Part shown: piece by piece, positions 1 through 9,369 of the stretch
How the letters are laid out: the number at the start of each line of letters is the position of its first letter
Position numbering within the stretch: the first letter of the stretch is position 1
Origin: Pelagibaculum spongiae
GTDB lineage: Bacteria > Pseudomonadota > Gammaproteobacteria > Enterobacterales > Pelagibaculaceae
NCBI RefSeq assembly: GCF_003097315.1
Contig: NZ_QDDL01000005.1
Span: forward strand, 124,001-188,000
Length of the DNA: 64,000 nucleotides
Direction: 5' to 3'
Notes under the pieces: model-generated
What the model was told of the DNA's origin: nothing
The model's input: the letters and a program-made list of their open reading frames with translations, nothing else
Database searches by the model: none
Position numbers and translations under genes: made by a program

Positions 1-180
1 CACGCCAGCTAACCGAGCAGATCGAAATGAACGTCCACTCGCCAGCAAGGCAATCGCTTCCAAAATACTTGTTTTGCCACTGCCATTTGGCCCGGTTAAA
101 AGATTAACCGTTGAAGAGGGGGAAATCGTCAGGGGCTCGAGATTTCGAACCCCTTCAATTTGTAAGCGGCTAAGCTGCAT
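1..180 (-). CDS. recF: RecF, DNA replication/repair ATPase (N-terminal part)
   Basis: Only the first 60 codons are in the window; the gene runs off the left edge. The visible N-terminus has the SMC/RecF-type start (LQIEGVRNL) and a Walker A motif, GPNGSGKT, at residues 30-37. RecF acts with RecO and RecR to load RecA at gaps in single-stranded DNA. The ATG overlaps the dnaN stop codon by one base (TAATG), so translation is probably coupled to dnaN. The order dnaA-dnaN-recF is the classic bacterial one, which supports the call. Confidence 0.93.
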   Translation of the reverse strand, partial: MQLSRLQIEGVRNLEPLTISPSSTVNLLTGPNGSGKTSILEAIALLASGRSFRSARLAGV

Positions 181-1286
181 TAGATGCGCATCGGCATAAC
201 TACATAGCAGCTTTGGGTCTCGCCAACTTCTTCAACCAAGGTTGAAGAGTTTGGGTCAATCATTGTGAAACGGGCAGTACCGGTTTTAATGGTATTTAAA
301 GCATCCAGCAAATAGCTCACATTGAAGCAAATCTCCATTGCCTCACCATCGTAAGATACTTCCATTTCATCCAGAGCTTCTTCTTGCTCAGGGTTATTGG
401 CCTGAATACATAGAGTGTCTTTTTCTAGCATTAAACGAATGCCACGATATTTTTCGTTAGAAAGAATCGATGCCCGTTGTAATGCATGGCGCAAACTTTC
501 TACATCGGCAGTCATAATCCGCTCACCACCGCGCGGCAATACCCGCTGGTAATCAGGGAAACGACCATCAACCAATTTTGATGAGAAAGTAAATCCAGCA
601 GTCGCTGCTTGCAGGTGATTATTACCAATACGAAGGCTGACAACTTCATCGCTGTCTTGCAACAGACGGATAAATTCCAGCACACCTTTTCTTGGGAAAA
701 TCACTTGTCGAGCAGTTTCTACGCCATGCGCCGTTTGCAATGTACACATTGCCAATCGGTGACCGTCAGTAGAAACGGTACGAATTTGGTTTGCTGAAAT
801 CTCTAGCAGCATGCCATTTAGGTAGTAGCGAACATCCTGTTGCGCCATGGCAAATGCCGTGCGATCTAACACGTAACGCAAATCACCCTGCCCTACTTGT
901 AATTCCATTGCACCTTGTTCTGGTTCCACTGCTGGGAAATCATCCGCTGCCAAACAAGATAAGGTAAAGCGACTTTTTCCAGAAGAAACAACCACTCTTT
1001 CATCTTCCTGGCTAATGGTAATCTCGGCACTGTCAGGCAGTGCACGGCAAATATCCATTAACTTACGCGCAGGAATGGTGGTTTCTCCGCTTTCAGCAGC
1101 GCCCTGTTCCAAATCAATTCTGGCTGAGATCTCAACTTCCATATCCGTACCAGTCATCAACAATTGTTGCTGATCGACCACTACTAAAATATTTGCCAGA
1201 ACCGGCATTGTCTGCCGTTTTTCTACCACGCCCGCCACCATTTGTAGTGGCTTGATTAGCTTTTCACGAGCCAGTGTGAATTTCAT
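180..1286 (-). CDS. dnaN: DNA polymerase III beta subunit (sliding clamp)
   Basis: A 368-residue protein, close to the 366 residues of the E. coli clamp. It shows the N-terminal [14 protein letters not shown] start, the internal DGHRLA segment typical of the second clamp domain, and the C-terminal MPMRI that forms part of the protein-binding cleft (MPMRL in E. coli). The dimeric ring tethers Pol III and other enzymes to DNA. It starts 20 bp after the dnaA stop and overlaps the recF start by one base, so dnaA-dnaN-recF looks like one operon. Confidence 0.98.
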   Translation of the reverse strand: MKFTLAREKLIKPLQMVAGVVEKRQTMPVLANILVVVDQQQLLMTGTDMEVEISARIDLEQGAAESGETTIPARKLMDICRALPDSAEITISQEDERVVVSSGKSRFTLSCLAADDFPAVEPEQGAMELQVGQGDLRYVLDRTAFAMAQQDVRYYLNGMLLEISANQIRTVSTDGHRLAMCTLQTAHGVETARQVIFPRKGVLEFIRLLQDSDEVVSLRIGNNHLQAATAGFTFSSKLVDGRFPDYQRVLPRGGERIMTADVESLRHALQRASILSNEKYRGIRLMLEKDTLCIQANNPEQEEALDEMEVSYDGEAMEICFNVSYLLDALNTIKTGTARFTMIDPNSSTLVEEVGETQSCYVVMPMRI

Positions 1287-1306
1287 GGTATCCGTCTCAA
1301 CCCTTA

Positions 1307-2959
1307 TTAACTGGAGAGTGTACGCAATAAATTGGAGTAATCTTCGCCAATATCTCGCGTAGTTTCTCTTAATTCCTTAACTTTTCGACAGGCGTGCAGC
1401 ACTGTAGTGTGATCTCGTCCACCAAAAGCTCTACCTAACTCAGGCAAGCTATGATTGGTTAACTCCTTAGCCAAGGCCATGGCAACCTGACGTGGACGAG
1501 CAATCGATCGGGTACGACGCTTTGACAGCAATTCGGTCACCGACATTTTATAGTACTCAGCAACTGTCTTTTGAATATTGTCGATCGACACTAATTTATC
1601 TTGCAACGCTAGCAAGTCTTTTAATGCATCTTTTACAAAATCCATCGTGATAGGCTTTCCGGTAAATTGCGCACTGGCAATTACCCGTTTTAATGCCCCT
1701 TCTAATTCACGAACATTAGATCGGATTTTTTTAGCAATAAAAAATGCGACTTCATAAGGCAATTGAACCCTTGCCTGCTCAGCTTTACTCATTAAAATAG
1801 CGACTCGCGTTTCTAGCTCAGGCGGCTCTAATTGAACCGTTAATCCCCAGCCAAAACGAGATTTTAATCGATCTTCCAAACCATTAATTTCTTTTGGATA
1901 ACGGTCGCAAGTTAAAATAACCTGTTGCTGCCCTTCCAGAAGGTGATTAAAAGTGTGGAAAAATTCTTCTTGCGAACGTTCTTTACCGGCAAAAAACTGA
2001 ATATCATCGATCATTAAAACATCGAGTGCGCGATAAAAACGTTTAAATTCTGCAATCGCATTATTTTGCAGCGCACGTACCATATCACCGACAAATCTTT
2101 CTGAATTTAAATATAAAACTCGAGCGTCGGGATTTTGCTGTAAAACTTGATTACCGATGGCATGCATCAAGTGGGTTTTACCCAGACCAACACCACCATA
2201 TAAAAATAACGGATTGTAAGCCGTACCTGGATTTTCAGAAACCTGAAAAGCAGCAGCACGTGCTAACTGGTTAGATTTACCTTCAACAAAGTTATCGAAG
2301 GAAAATTGTCGATTAATACTACTACCAGTATCTACAAACAGACCACTGCGAGCCAACACCTGTTGAGGTGTTGCGCCTTGTGTGTAATTAACCGCTTCCA
2401 TCGCCGCACCACCAACACCAGAACCCGGTGCAGCTTCTGCTTCTAATAAGGAAGCTTGAACTACCCGTTCAGGACGTCGTTGATTAGTACGGGTCACCCG
2501 GCGAGACTTACTACCACCTGAAACACCGGCAGCAATTGCAGGTTCAGCAGTAGTTTGAGGCTGGGGTTGTCGCATGGGTTGTTTACGCGCAGGGGCTTGC
2601 CGTGGTGCAGGTGATTCTGCTGCTGGGCGACGCGCTGGCTTTGCAGGCGTAGCTGGGGCAGTTCTCACCGTTGCAGCAGTTCGCGGCCTGGCAGGTGCGC
2701 TAGCAGTCGCCTGGTTTCGCGAGCCAATCTGTAAACAAACTTCCGGCGGATTGTCCGGAACAAATTCATCTAGCAGATCAACTATTCTACTCTGGTAGTT
2801 GCGCTTTACCCAGTCAACAACAAAGCGGTTCGGTGCAAATAGCACCAGCGAGCCGGCTTCTTCCTTTGCCTGAAGCGGACGCAACCACGTATTGAATTGT
2901 TGTTGAGGTAATTCATCTTGCAAACGAGCAAGACATTGGGACCAAAGGCTGTCAGTCAC
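1307..2959 (-). CDS. dnaA: Chromosomal replication initiator DnaA
   Basis: A 550-residue protein with N-terminal domain I (about 1-75), a long low-complexity linker rich in Pro, Ala and Arg (about 80-200), the AAA+ domain with Walker A GGVGLGKT near residue 256 and Walker [10 protein letters not shown] near 315, and the C-terminal DNA-binding domain with the signature [11 protein letters not shown] near 515. It is longer than the 467-residue E. coli protein because of the linker. The start is GTG, with AGAGGA about 6 bases upstream. It lies next to the DnaA-box region at 2960-4160. Confidence 0.98.
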   Translation of the reverse strand: MTDSLWSQCLARLQDELPQQQFNTWLRPLQAKEEAGSLVLFAPNRFVVDWVKRNYQSRIVDLLDEFVPDNPPEVCLQIGSRNQATASAPARPRTAATVRTAPATPAKPARRPAAESPAPRQAPARKQPMRQPQPQTTAEPAIAAGVSGGSKSRRVTRTNQRRPERVVQASLLEAEAAPGSGVGGAAMEAVNYTQGATPQQVLARSGLFVDTGSSINRQFSFDNFVEGKSNQLARAAAFQVSENPGTAYNPLFLYGGVGLGKTHLMHAIGNQVLQQNPDARVLYLNSERFVGDMVRALQNNAIAEFKRFYRALDVLMIDDIQFFAGKERSQEEFFHTFNHLLEGQQQVILTCDRYPKEINGLEDRLKSRFGWGLTVQLEPPELETRVAILMSKAEQARVQLPYEVAFFIAKKIRSNVRELEGALKRVIASAQFTGKPITMDFVKDALKDLLALQDKLVSIDNIQKTVAEYYKMSVTELLSKRRTRSIARPRQVAMALAKELTNHSLPELGRAFGGRDHTTVLHACRKVKELRETTRDIGEDYSNLLRTLSS

Positions 2960-4160
2960 AGAATCCTCTCTATGAGCACCAATTTAGCCAACTCTCCACA
3001 AAAAGCCGAAGCATCTATTCTACCCCAGACAAACCTAGTTATCCACAAAACTTAGAAATCGTCTAGTTATAGTCGTTTGGGGTAGATAACTGCTAAAAAT
3101 AGCCTTAAAAACCATTGATCAAGGCAGTATTAGGCAGTTGAAACTTTGATCCTTGGCAGAACAACTCTGTGGAAAACCTGTAGTTATCTCTGTACAAGCC
3201 CAGAACAACTTTATAGAAGTTCACAGATTTCAAAAAACTATCTACAGATAAAAAATCTATAAATAATCCTGTAAAACCTGTTCTATATGGGTTCTTCGAT
3301 AATGGACAGGGATAACTTTTTTATTATTGTGTATGAAAATTCTCTCTTGGGATATCTTAAAAGCTGCTTAGAAAATTGATCAAATTGAGTTTGCTAGATA
3401 AAAGTAGCACTATCTATTAGAAAGATCGGTTTCCATTCACTTTTATAACAATCATCAGCTAAAACTGGCCAGATCTGCCAAGGATTTATTCAAGGACTAT
3501 TATCCCCAAGCACGATGAGCCATTTAACAGTGATATTGGGAGTGTGGATAAATATGCTGATAACTATGGGGCAATTCCGGTAACAAAAATTGACCCTCTA
3601 CTTATCCAGAATCTGTCCCGCGACAATACAGACTTAGTCCTATCAGTCACGCACACAAAAAACTGCTGTTAACCCATGATAAATAAAATATTTTCAGGGT
3701 TATTCGATTTGTTCACAGGGATTAATAATAAGAGTTAATAAAAACACTACGTGTTTACTTATTATTAGTTCTTTTTTAAAACCCCACCCAGATCGAAACC
3801 CTGAACATACTCGAGAGATTGATTTGACCAACGATTCAAAATTGGCTATTCCAGTATCTGAAAATAAAAAGTATCCGAAAACAACACTGGGTCGGAGTTA
3901 ATCTGAAAACCAGGGAGTAGAGAAAATTGAAATTGAAAACCAAACCGTTGGACAATCCCCCGTCTCAAATCTCAACACCGCTGGTCAGCTGTTTCGCCAG
4001 AAAGCGCAGTTTGCATTGGATCAGGTAACCCTTTAAACCACCATATACAGACATCAAGTAGCAAGTAACTACTAGATATAGTGGTGTCAGAGATTACGGC
4101 CACTTAGCCAGTCAAAAAATTGATCTCAGTAAACTGCTTGAGAAACAAAGCCTTTATCGC
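2960..4160. other. Candidate oriC (dnaA-rpmH intergenic region)
   Basis: A 1.2 kb non-coding, AT-rich gap between divergent dnaA and rpmH. Two perfect DnaA boxes (TTATCCACA) lie at 3039-3047 (plus) and 3543-3551 (minus). One-mismatch boxes lie at 3169-3177 (minus, TTTTCCACA), 3510-3518 (TTATCCCCA), 3602-3610 (TTATCCAGA) and 3709-3717 (TTGTTCACA). About eight GATC sites and AT-rich tracts near 3241-3345 and 3660-3780 are also present. In Pseudomonas and relatives oriC lies in this same interval. The region must also hold the dnaA promoter. A second box-rich region sits before mnmE (6538-7016), so the assignment is not settled. Confidence 0.7.
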
Positions 4161-4189
4161 TTGACAGAGCAGTGTCTCGACTCTAAAAT
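4161..4189 (+). promoter_or_regulatory. Sigma-70 promoter of rpmH
   Basis: TTGACA at 4161-4166 and TAAAAT at 4184-4189, separated by exactly 17 bases. Transcription would begin near 4196, giving a leader of about 50 bases before rpmH at 4248. Because the promoter is here, the longer rpmH reading frame that begins with the TTG of the -35 box is not the real start. Confidence 0.8.
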
Positions 4190-4247
4190 CCCGCGTTCTC
4201 ATGCCCCCTGTGGCATTGATTTATTAGCAAGCAACACGGATTCAGAC

Positions 4248-4382
4248 ATGAAACGTACTTTTCAGCCAAGTAATTTGAAGCGCGCCCGCACTCACGGTTT
4301 CCGTGCCCGTATGGCAACCAAGGGCGGTCGCCTGGTTCTTAAGCGTCGTCGCGCTAAGGGCCGTGCTCGTCTGGCAGCCTAA
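4248..4382 (+). CDS. rpmH: 50S ribosomal protein L34
   Basis: A 44-residue, highly basic protein starting MKRTFQPSN and ending KGRARLAA, which is the normal length and composition of bL34. The ATG at 4248 is chosen over an upstream in-frame TTG because all known L34 proteins start at MKRT and a promoter overlaps the upstream region. It is followed 13 bp later by rnpA, the usual pairing in which the ribosomal protein and RNase P protein are co-transcribed. Confidence 0.97.
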   Translation: MKRTFQPSNLKRARTHGFRARMATKGGRLVLKRRRAKGRARLAA

Positions 4383-4395
4383 GGGTTTAGAACAG

Positions 4396-4797
4396 GTGAA
4401 ATTCGGTTTTTCGCGTTCAGCACGACTGCTGAAACCAGCGGAGTTCCGGCATGTATTTGCCGACGCCGAAAGTGTTGCCTGTCGCCAGCTGAGATTGCTG
4501 TTCCGGCCCTGTGAATTGGGTCGGACCCGCATAGGATTCGCATTGACCAAAAAAGCGGTCAAGCGTGCGGTCGATAGAAACCGGATCAAACGTGTGTTTC
4601 GGGATAGTTTCCGTCTTAATCAACACGAAATGGGTTCGGTCGATATTATCGTTTTGGCACGTCGAGGTGCGTCCGATCTGGACAACGCAGCCTTACAAAA
4701 ACTTGCCAACGATCTCTGGCTCAGGCTTGAAAAAAGCTATAAAAAGAGCCAATCCCTTGCTTCTGCACCTTCCCAGCAGGACTGCGACCTTTCATAA
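4396..4797 (+). CDS. rnpA: Ribonuclease P protein component
   Basis: A 133-residue basic protein with the conserved RNRIKR motif (within VDRNRIKRVFRDSFR), typical of the protein subunit that helps RNase P RNA bind and cleave pre-tRNA leaders. The GTG at 4396 gives an N-terminus (VKFGFSRSARLLKPAEF) that matches the family; the reading frame is open further upstream but that part overlaps rpmH. AAGGG at 4381-4385 may serve as ribosome-binding site. The yidD gene that often follows or overlaps rnpA is absent: yidC begins only 42 bp downstream. Confidence 0.95.
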   Translation: MKFGFSRSARLLKPAEFRHVFADAESVACRQLRLLFRPCELGRTRIGFALTKKAVKRAVDRNRIKRVFRDSFRLNQHEMGSVDIIVLARRGASDLDNAALQKLANDLWLRLEKSYKKSQSLASAPSQQDCDLS

Positions 4798-4839
4798 TAC
4801 GCTTCATTTTTCGGACATCTGCCGACAACGGTCACCCTT

Positions 4840-6477
4840 ATGGAACTACAACGCACAATATTAATTGCGCTGTTTGCTCTGGTATCGGTAATGCTCTTCC
4901 AAACTTGGGATGAGACTTACAATGCACCAGTTCAACAAACCGCAAATGCATCAGTCAGTTTACCAGGTGATACACCTGAAGCTGCTTCTGGTTTGGATTC
5001 AGAAGTACCAGCAGCCTCAATAACTGGTTCTGCTGTTGCACAAGCTATTTCCAGCAAGACCATTAAGATTCGTACCGACTTACTGGCGCTCGAAGTTGAT
5101 CTTCAGGGTGGCACGATTGTTCAGGCTGATTTACTCGCCTTTCCAGAAAGTTTGGGTTCTGAAGTACCTTTCCGCTTAATGAGTAATACGCCAAACCAGA
5201 GTTATGTCGCTCAAAGTGGTTTGAGTAGTATTGCTGGTCCGGATAACCGTGATGGTCGCGCAGTATTTGCTGCATCGGCTGACAGCTTTGAAATGGTCGA
5301 TGGCCAAGACAAGTTAGTGGTGCCTTTAACCTGGACTAATGAGCAGGGCGTAGAATTCATTAAGTTGTTTACTTTCACTCGTGGTAGCTATGCGGCTGAA
5401 GTTAACTACAAGGTCGATAACCAGTCTGGAAAAACTTACTCCGGTAGCTTTTATGCTCAGTTAAAGCGTCATCGTCCACTGGAAGAAAAAAGTGTTGGTT
5501 TAGGTGGGTTTAACACTTATACCGGTGCAGTTGTTACCACACCTGACGAGCCTTACAAAAAAATCACCTTTGACGATATGGAAGAAGAAGCTTTCAAGAA
5601 AGACGTTAGAGGCGGTTGGGCGGCAATGAGCCAGCACTATTTTGTAAGTGCCTGGATTCCTGTTGCGGATCAGGTGAACAGCTATAGCTCTCGTGCAAAC
5701 AAAGGCGAGTACCTAGTTCAGTTGGTGAGTCCTGCTTTGAACGTTTCTCCTGGTCAAACCGGCGAAATTGGTTCTACCTTGTGGATTGGTCCAAAGGATC
5801 AAAACAAGCTGGAGGCGCTGTCTGAGAACCTCGATCTGACTATCGACTATGGTTGGTTGTGGTTTATTGCTCAGCCATTATTCTGGTTGTTGACCATGTG
5901 GCATGGCCTATTCGGTAACTGGGGTTGGGCGATCATCTTCTTAACCATCACCGTTAAGGCACTGTTCTTCTATCCTTCTGCGATTAGCTATCGTTCAATG
6001 GCCAAGATGCGCAAGTTAGCGCCGAAACTGGCTCAGTTGAAAGAACGCTATGGCGATGACCGTCAGCAGATAGGTACCAAGACCATGGAGCTGTACAAGA
6101 AAGAAGGCGCCAACCCAATGACCGGTTGTTTGCCTGTTCTATTACAGATGCCAGTATTTATCGCGCTTTACTGGACACTTTTAGAGTCAGTAGAACTGCG
6201 TTTGGCACCTTGGTTAGGCTGGATCACCGATCTGTCAGCACAAGACCCTTACTACATTCTGCCTGTGATCATGGCTGCGTCGATGTTCATTCAGCAAAAA
6301 CTGAATCCACCGCCAGCAGATCCAATGCAACAGAAAGTAATGCAGTTCTTACCAGTAGTATTTGGTGTGTTCTTCCTGTTCTTCCCTGCGGGTCTGGTTC
6401 TGTACTGGTGTGTTAACAACATCCTGTCGATCCTCCAGCAGTGGATGATTACTCGTAAGATTGAAGCTGAAGATTAA
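4840..6477 (+). CDS. yidC: Membrane protein insertase YidC
   Basis: A 545-residue inner-membrane protein matching the gram-negative YidC/Oxa1 layout: an N-terminal transmembrane segment (about 5-20, starting MELQRTILIALF), a large periplasmic domain (about 50-340) and a C-terminal insertase core with five transmembrane segments. The core carries the family signature GCLPVLLQMPVFIALYW near residue 428. It inserts and folds membrane proteins alone or with SecYEG. A strong terminator follows directly. Confidence 0.98.
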   Translation: MELQRTILIALFALVSVMLFQTWDETYNAPVQQTANASVSLPGDTPEAASGLDSEVPAASITGSAVAQAISSKTIKIRTDLLALEVDLQGGTIVQADLLAFPESLGSEVPFRLMSNTPNQSYVAQSGLSSIAGPDNRDGRAVFAASADSFEMVDGQDKLVVPLTWTNEQGVEFIKLFTFTRGSYAAEVNYKVDNQSGKTYSGSFYAQLKRHRPLEEKSVGLGGFNTYTGAVVTTPDEPYKKITFDDMEEEAFKKDVRGGWAAMSQHYFVSAWIPVADQVNSYSSRANKGEYLVQLVSPALNVSPGQTGEIGSTLWIGPKDQNKLEALSENLDLTIDYGWLWFIAQPLFWLLTMWHGLFGNWGWAIIFLTITVKALFFYPSAISYRSMAKMRKLAPKLAQLKERYGDDRQQIGTKTMELYKKEGANPMTGCLPVLLQMPVFIALYWTLLESVELRLAPWLGWITDLSAQDPYYILPVIMAASMFIQQKLNPPPADPMQQKVMQFLPVVFGVFFLFFPAGLVLYWCVNNILSILQQWMITRKIEAED

Positions 6478-6502
6478 TTCACAGCTTTAAAGCGAACGAA
6501 AA

Positions 6503-6537
6503 AACGGCGACCCCTAAACAGGTCGCCGTTTTTATTT
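6503..6537 (+). terminator. Rho-independent terminator after yidC
   Basis: A 10-bp perfect stem, AACGGCGACC at 6503-6512 pairing with GGTCGCCGTT at 6521-6530, with an 8-base loop and a T-rich tail to 6537. It ends the rpmH-rnpA-yidC transcript. Confidence 0.92.
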
Positions 6538-7016
6538 ACAGAGACGAAATTTATATCGTATGGATCATATCGGTATAACAATTTGCCGTTAGCAAGAATC
6601 GAATTATTCACAGTCATCTCTGATATGCCTAAGTTGTTCAACCTGAGTTATCCTGCCATGGAATACTTTGCCCATTGGAAATCCTTTGTGGAAAAGTTAG
6701 CCATGATCTGGCTGGCATCTGAAAATGCTGTTAGATGTCCTGTGTGATCTTCTGACAGACATTCAAACTCAGTTAGTGCTATCCAGCCAGCTTTTGATCT
6801 AGCGATATGACATGCGCTTACTGTGAAGCAATTTGTGATCATACATTTGATCATTTGTTCACAGCCCTTAGATTGATTTGATCGCTAGTGCTGCTGATTA
6901 TTAGTGGTTGCTAGAGGTTATCTACAGCATTCGCCCCAGCGCCAAGCAATGCTACAATCCGCGCCCTAAATAAGCCCCAGTTTTCCACAAAGCATTCTCA
7001 GTCGAGCATTTGAATT
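6538..7016. other. DnaA-box and GATC-rich intergenic region before mnmE
   Basis: No gene is visible in this 479-bp gap. It has one consensus DnaA box (TTATTCACA, 6604-6612) and four one-mismatch boxes: 6687-6695 (minus, TTTTCCACA), 6855-6863 (TTGTTCACA), 6918-6926 (TTATCTACA) and 6981-6989 (TTTTCCACA). Six GATC sites at 6705, 6746, 6796, 6837, 6849 and 6880 fall within 180 bp, far more than the roughly one expected. In E. coli-like genomes oriC lies next to the related gene mnmG and is similarly rich in GATC. It could be an origin, a DnaA-titration or regulatory site, or just the mnmE promoter region. Confidence 0.5.
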
Positions 7017-8390
7017 ATGAACAACCCAGTTATCGATACCATCGCCGCCCAGGCAACAGCATCTGGCCAAGGTGGAGTTGGCATTATTCGTATCTCAGGC
7101 CCGAGAGCGAGCCCCGTGGCCGAGAAACTACTGGGGTTTGAGCCACAAGTTCGTTATGCCCATTACGCACCGTTTAACGATGCACAGGGAGAAATACTCG
7201 ATCAGGGTATTGCACTCTACTTTGCCGCGCCCAATTCATTCACAGGCGAAGATGTGGTCGAACTACAAGGCCATGGCGGCCCTGTAGTGATGGATATGCT
7301 TTTAAAGCAAGTGTTGGAGTGCGGTGTTCGGTTAGCACGACCTGGTGAGTTTTCAGAGCGAGCATTTTTAAACGATAAGCTCGACTTGGCCCAGGCCGAG
7401 GCAATTGCTGACTTAATTAGTGCCAGTTCTGCACAGGCTGTTCGTGGTGCGCTTCGTTCACTGCAAGGTGCAATGTCAGATCGTATCCACAACTTGGTAG
7501 AAAAACTGACCGAGCTGCGAATCTATGTTGAAGCAGCGATCGACTTCCCTGAAGAAGAAATTGATTTCTTGGGTGATGGCATCGTCAGTGGAAAACTTAT
7601 TCATTTAGCTGAAATGTTCAACAGCATTCGCAAGGAAGCTAAACAAGGAAGTCTGCTGCGCGAAGGTATGACGGTGGTGATTGCTGGTCGGCCAAATGCC
7701 GGTAAATCTAGCCTGTTAAATGCATTAGCTGGCCGGGAAGCGGCGATTGTCACAGATATTGCCGGCACTACCCGCGATGTGCTGCGGGAACATATCCACA
7801 TCGACGGCATGCCGTTGCATATTATCGATACCGCCGGTTTGCGTGAATCTGACGACAAAGTTGAGATGATCGGTGTCGAACGAGCCTGGGGAGAAATCGA
7901 AAAAGCCGATAAAGTTCTGTTGGTTACCGATTCCAGAGAAGGCACAGAAATTAATCCACACAATTTATGGCCTGAGTTTGTTGATCGGTTGCCTGAAGGG
8001 GTGCCGTTAACGGTAATTCGTAACAAGATTGACCTGTTAGCAACCGAAGAAACCTCTGGTTTATCAATTGATAACGGTCAGGAAGTATTGCGCATGTCAG
8101 CGCTGTCGGGCGACGGTATTGATGAACTGCGTGAGCACTTGAAAAAGGTCATGGGCTTTGAAGCGACTAATGAATCAGGCTTTCTTGCTCGCCGCCGTCA
8201 CCTAGATGCATTAGAGCGTGCTGAAGACCACTTAAAACAAGGCACAATGGAACTAGAGTATTCTGCTGCTGGAGAACTTCTGGCCGAAGAATTGCGCCAA
8301 GCCCAACAAGTGTTAGGTGAAATTACCGGTGAATTTTCTGCCGATGATTTATTAGGTAAAATCTTTTCTAGCTTTTGTATTGGTAAATAA
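7017..8390 (+). CDS. mnmE: tRNA uridine-5-carboxymethylaminomethyl modification GTPase MnmE
   Basis: A 457-residue GTPase that with MnmG modifies the wobble uridine of certain tRNAs. The N-terminal tetrahydrofolate-binding domain (about 1-120) carries [17 protein letters not shown]. The G domain has G1 GRPNAGKSS at about 224, GTTRD, DTAGLRE and NKID. The C-terminus is the invariant FCIGK with the catalytic cysteine of the family. Length is normal (454 in E. coli). Unlike in many relatives, mnmG does not follow directly. Confidence 0.98.
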   Translation: MNNPVIDTIAAQATASGQGGVGIIRISGPRASPVAEKLLGFEPQVRYAHYAPFNDAQGEILDQGIALYFAAPNSFTGEDVVELQGHGGPVVMDMLLKQVLECGVRLARPGEFSERAFLNDKLDLAQAEAIADLISASSAQAVRGALRSLQGAMSDRIHNLVEKLTELRIYVEAAIDFPEEEIDFLGDGIVSGKLIHLAEMFNSIRKEAKQGSLLREGMTVVIAGRPNAGKSSLLNALAGREAAIVTDIAGTTRDVLREHIHIDGMPLHIIDTAGLRESDDKVEMIGVERAWGEIEKADKVLLVTDSREGTEINPHNLWPEFVDRLPEGVPLTVIRNKIDLLATEETSGLSIDNGQEVLRMSALSGDGIDELREHLKKVMGFEATNESGFLARRRHLDALERAEDHLKQGTMELEYSAAGELLAEELRQAQQVLGEITGEFSADDLLGKIFSSFCIGK

Positions 8391-8392
8391 AT

Positions 8393-8509
8393 ATGAGCAA
8401 TCAAAGTAAACCTTCTCAAAAACAGCCTGAGAAAAAAGCCAAACCCCCCATGACAATTTTTGCTGTGGCTTTAGTTGCAATCATTATTTTAGTTGTTTTT
8501 TTTAAATAA
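8393..8509 (+). CDS. Small single-pass membrane protein, unknown function
   Basis: A 38-codon frame starting 2 bases after the mnmE stop. It has a charged, Lys- and Gln-rich N-terminal half and one hydrophobic stretch, TIFAVALVAIIILVVFF, before the final Lys. This is the pattern of a small inner-membrane protein with its N-terminus in the cytoplasm. A ribosome-binding site is weak (GGTAA within the mnmE end), so translation may be coupled to mnmE. I do not recognise a family. It could be a chance frame, but the composition is convincing. Confidence 0.5.
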   Translation: MSNQSKPSQKQPEKKAKPPMTIFAVALVAIIILVVFFK

Positions 8510-8535
8510 CAGCTTGTTATGCTTATCTTTTGGCT

Positions 8536-8557
8536 CAACACAACGTAGGTTGTGTTG
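8536..8557. repeat. Perfect hairpin, possible dispersed repeat or terminator
   Basis: CAACACAAC at 8536-8544 and GTTGTGTTG at 8549-8557 form a perfect 9-bp stem with a 4-base loop, followed by GGCGCAGCG. It lies between convergent mnmE/small ORF and the NYN gene. It lacks a T-tract, so it is not a typical terminator. The motif resembles the short palindromic elements scattered in many proteobacterial genomes, but no second copy is seen in this window. Confidence 0.5.
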
Positions 8558-8580
8558 GGCGCAGCGAATAAAAGAAAGAG

Positions 8581-9369
8581 CTAATTATTTTTGTTTCGTA
8601 TGAAAATATGACACGCAGATCCTTTTCCTAGATGTTTTTTATTTATATCAAACAACTCTGTAGCTTCAACTAATTTGCTAAGTGAGTCAAATTTATAGTT
8701 TTTATCGTTGTAATTTTTGAAATTAAAATCAGGATGTTGTCTTTTAATTAAACTTCCGCATTGTGCAAGTCTCGACCACCCATCTTCTTCCATGCACTCT
8801 GAAGCTGCATATCTAAGTAGTTTAACAAGATTAGTGTCCATTCTTAATTTGTTTCTGATAGATAATCCTGTAGTTTTAGTTTCTTTCTTTTCTTTGGTTA
8901 TTGTTATTTCTTTATCTGTATTTTTTTCAGAAAAAACTTCAGAATACAAAAAATCATCGCATGCATTAATGAATGCTTTAGGAGTTTGTTTTTTACCAAC
9001 ACCAAAAACATAAATTTCCGATTCTTTTAGCCTTGATGCTAATTTAGTAAAGTCGCTATCGCTACTGAATAAAACAAAAGCATCAAATTTATTTGAATAT
9101 AGTAAATCCATGGCGTCGATTATCATAGCAGCGTCGGATGAATTTTTTCCTTGCGTATATGAAAACTGCTGAACAGGGCTAATAGCTAATTCATTAAGAT
9201 GTTCTTTCCAGTTTCTAAGATATGATGAACTCCAATCACCATAAGCTTTCTTTACAATAATATGCCCATGTTTAGATAGTTCTTTTAAAGCATTATCAAG
9301 AATAGAATAAGATGTATTCTCTGCATCTATTAATACAGCAATTTTTTTCTCTGAATCTATATTTATCAT
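8581..9369 (-). CDS. NYN-domain protein with C-terminal OST-HTH/LOTUS-like domain
   Basis: A 262-residue protein. Residues 8-150 look like a NYN (PIN-like) ribonuclease domain of the LabA/DUF88 type, with acidic candidates D15 (LIDAEN), D79 (GKNSSD) and D104/D106 (SSDSDF), and the GVGKK strand. A Lys/Glu-rich linker follows. Residues about 170-260 resemble an OST-HTH/LOTUS RNA-binding domain (DGWSRLAQCGSLIKRQHPDF). The family is implied in RNA processing; the substrate is unknown. Its ATG overlaps the trxC stop (ATGA), so it is probably translated from the trxC message. The gene is clearly more AT-rich than its neighbours, which suggests acquisition. Confidence 0.82.
   Translation of the reverse strand: MINIDSEKKIAVLIDAENTSYSILDNALKELSKHGHIIVKKAYGDWSSSYLRNWKEHLNELAISPVQQFSYTQGKNSSDAAMIIDAMDLLYSNKFDAFVLFSSDSDFTKLASRLKESEIYVFGVGKKQTPKAFINACDDFLYSEVFSEKNTDKEITITKEKKETKTTGLSIRNKLRMDTNLVKLLRYAASECMEEDGWSRLAQCGSLIKRQHPDFNFKNYNDKNYKFDSLSKLVEATELFDINKKHLGKGSACHIFIRNKNN

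Noticed and set aside
4161-4247. N-terminal extension of rpmH from an upstream TTG
   Set aside because: The TTG is the -35 box of a perfect promoter (TTGACA, 17 bases, TAAAAT), and L34 proteins start at MKRT.
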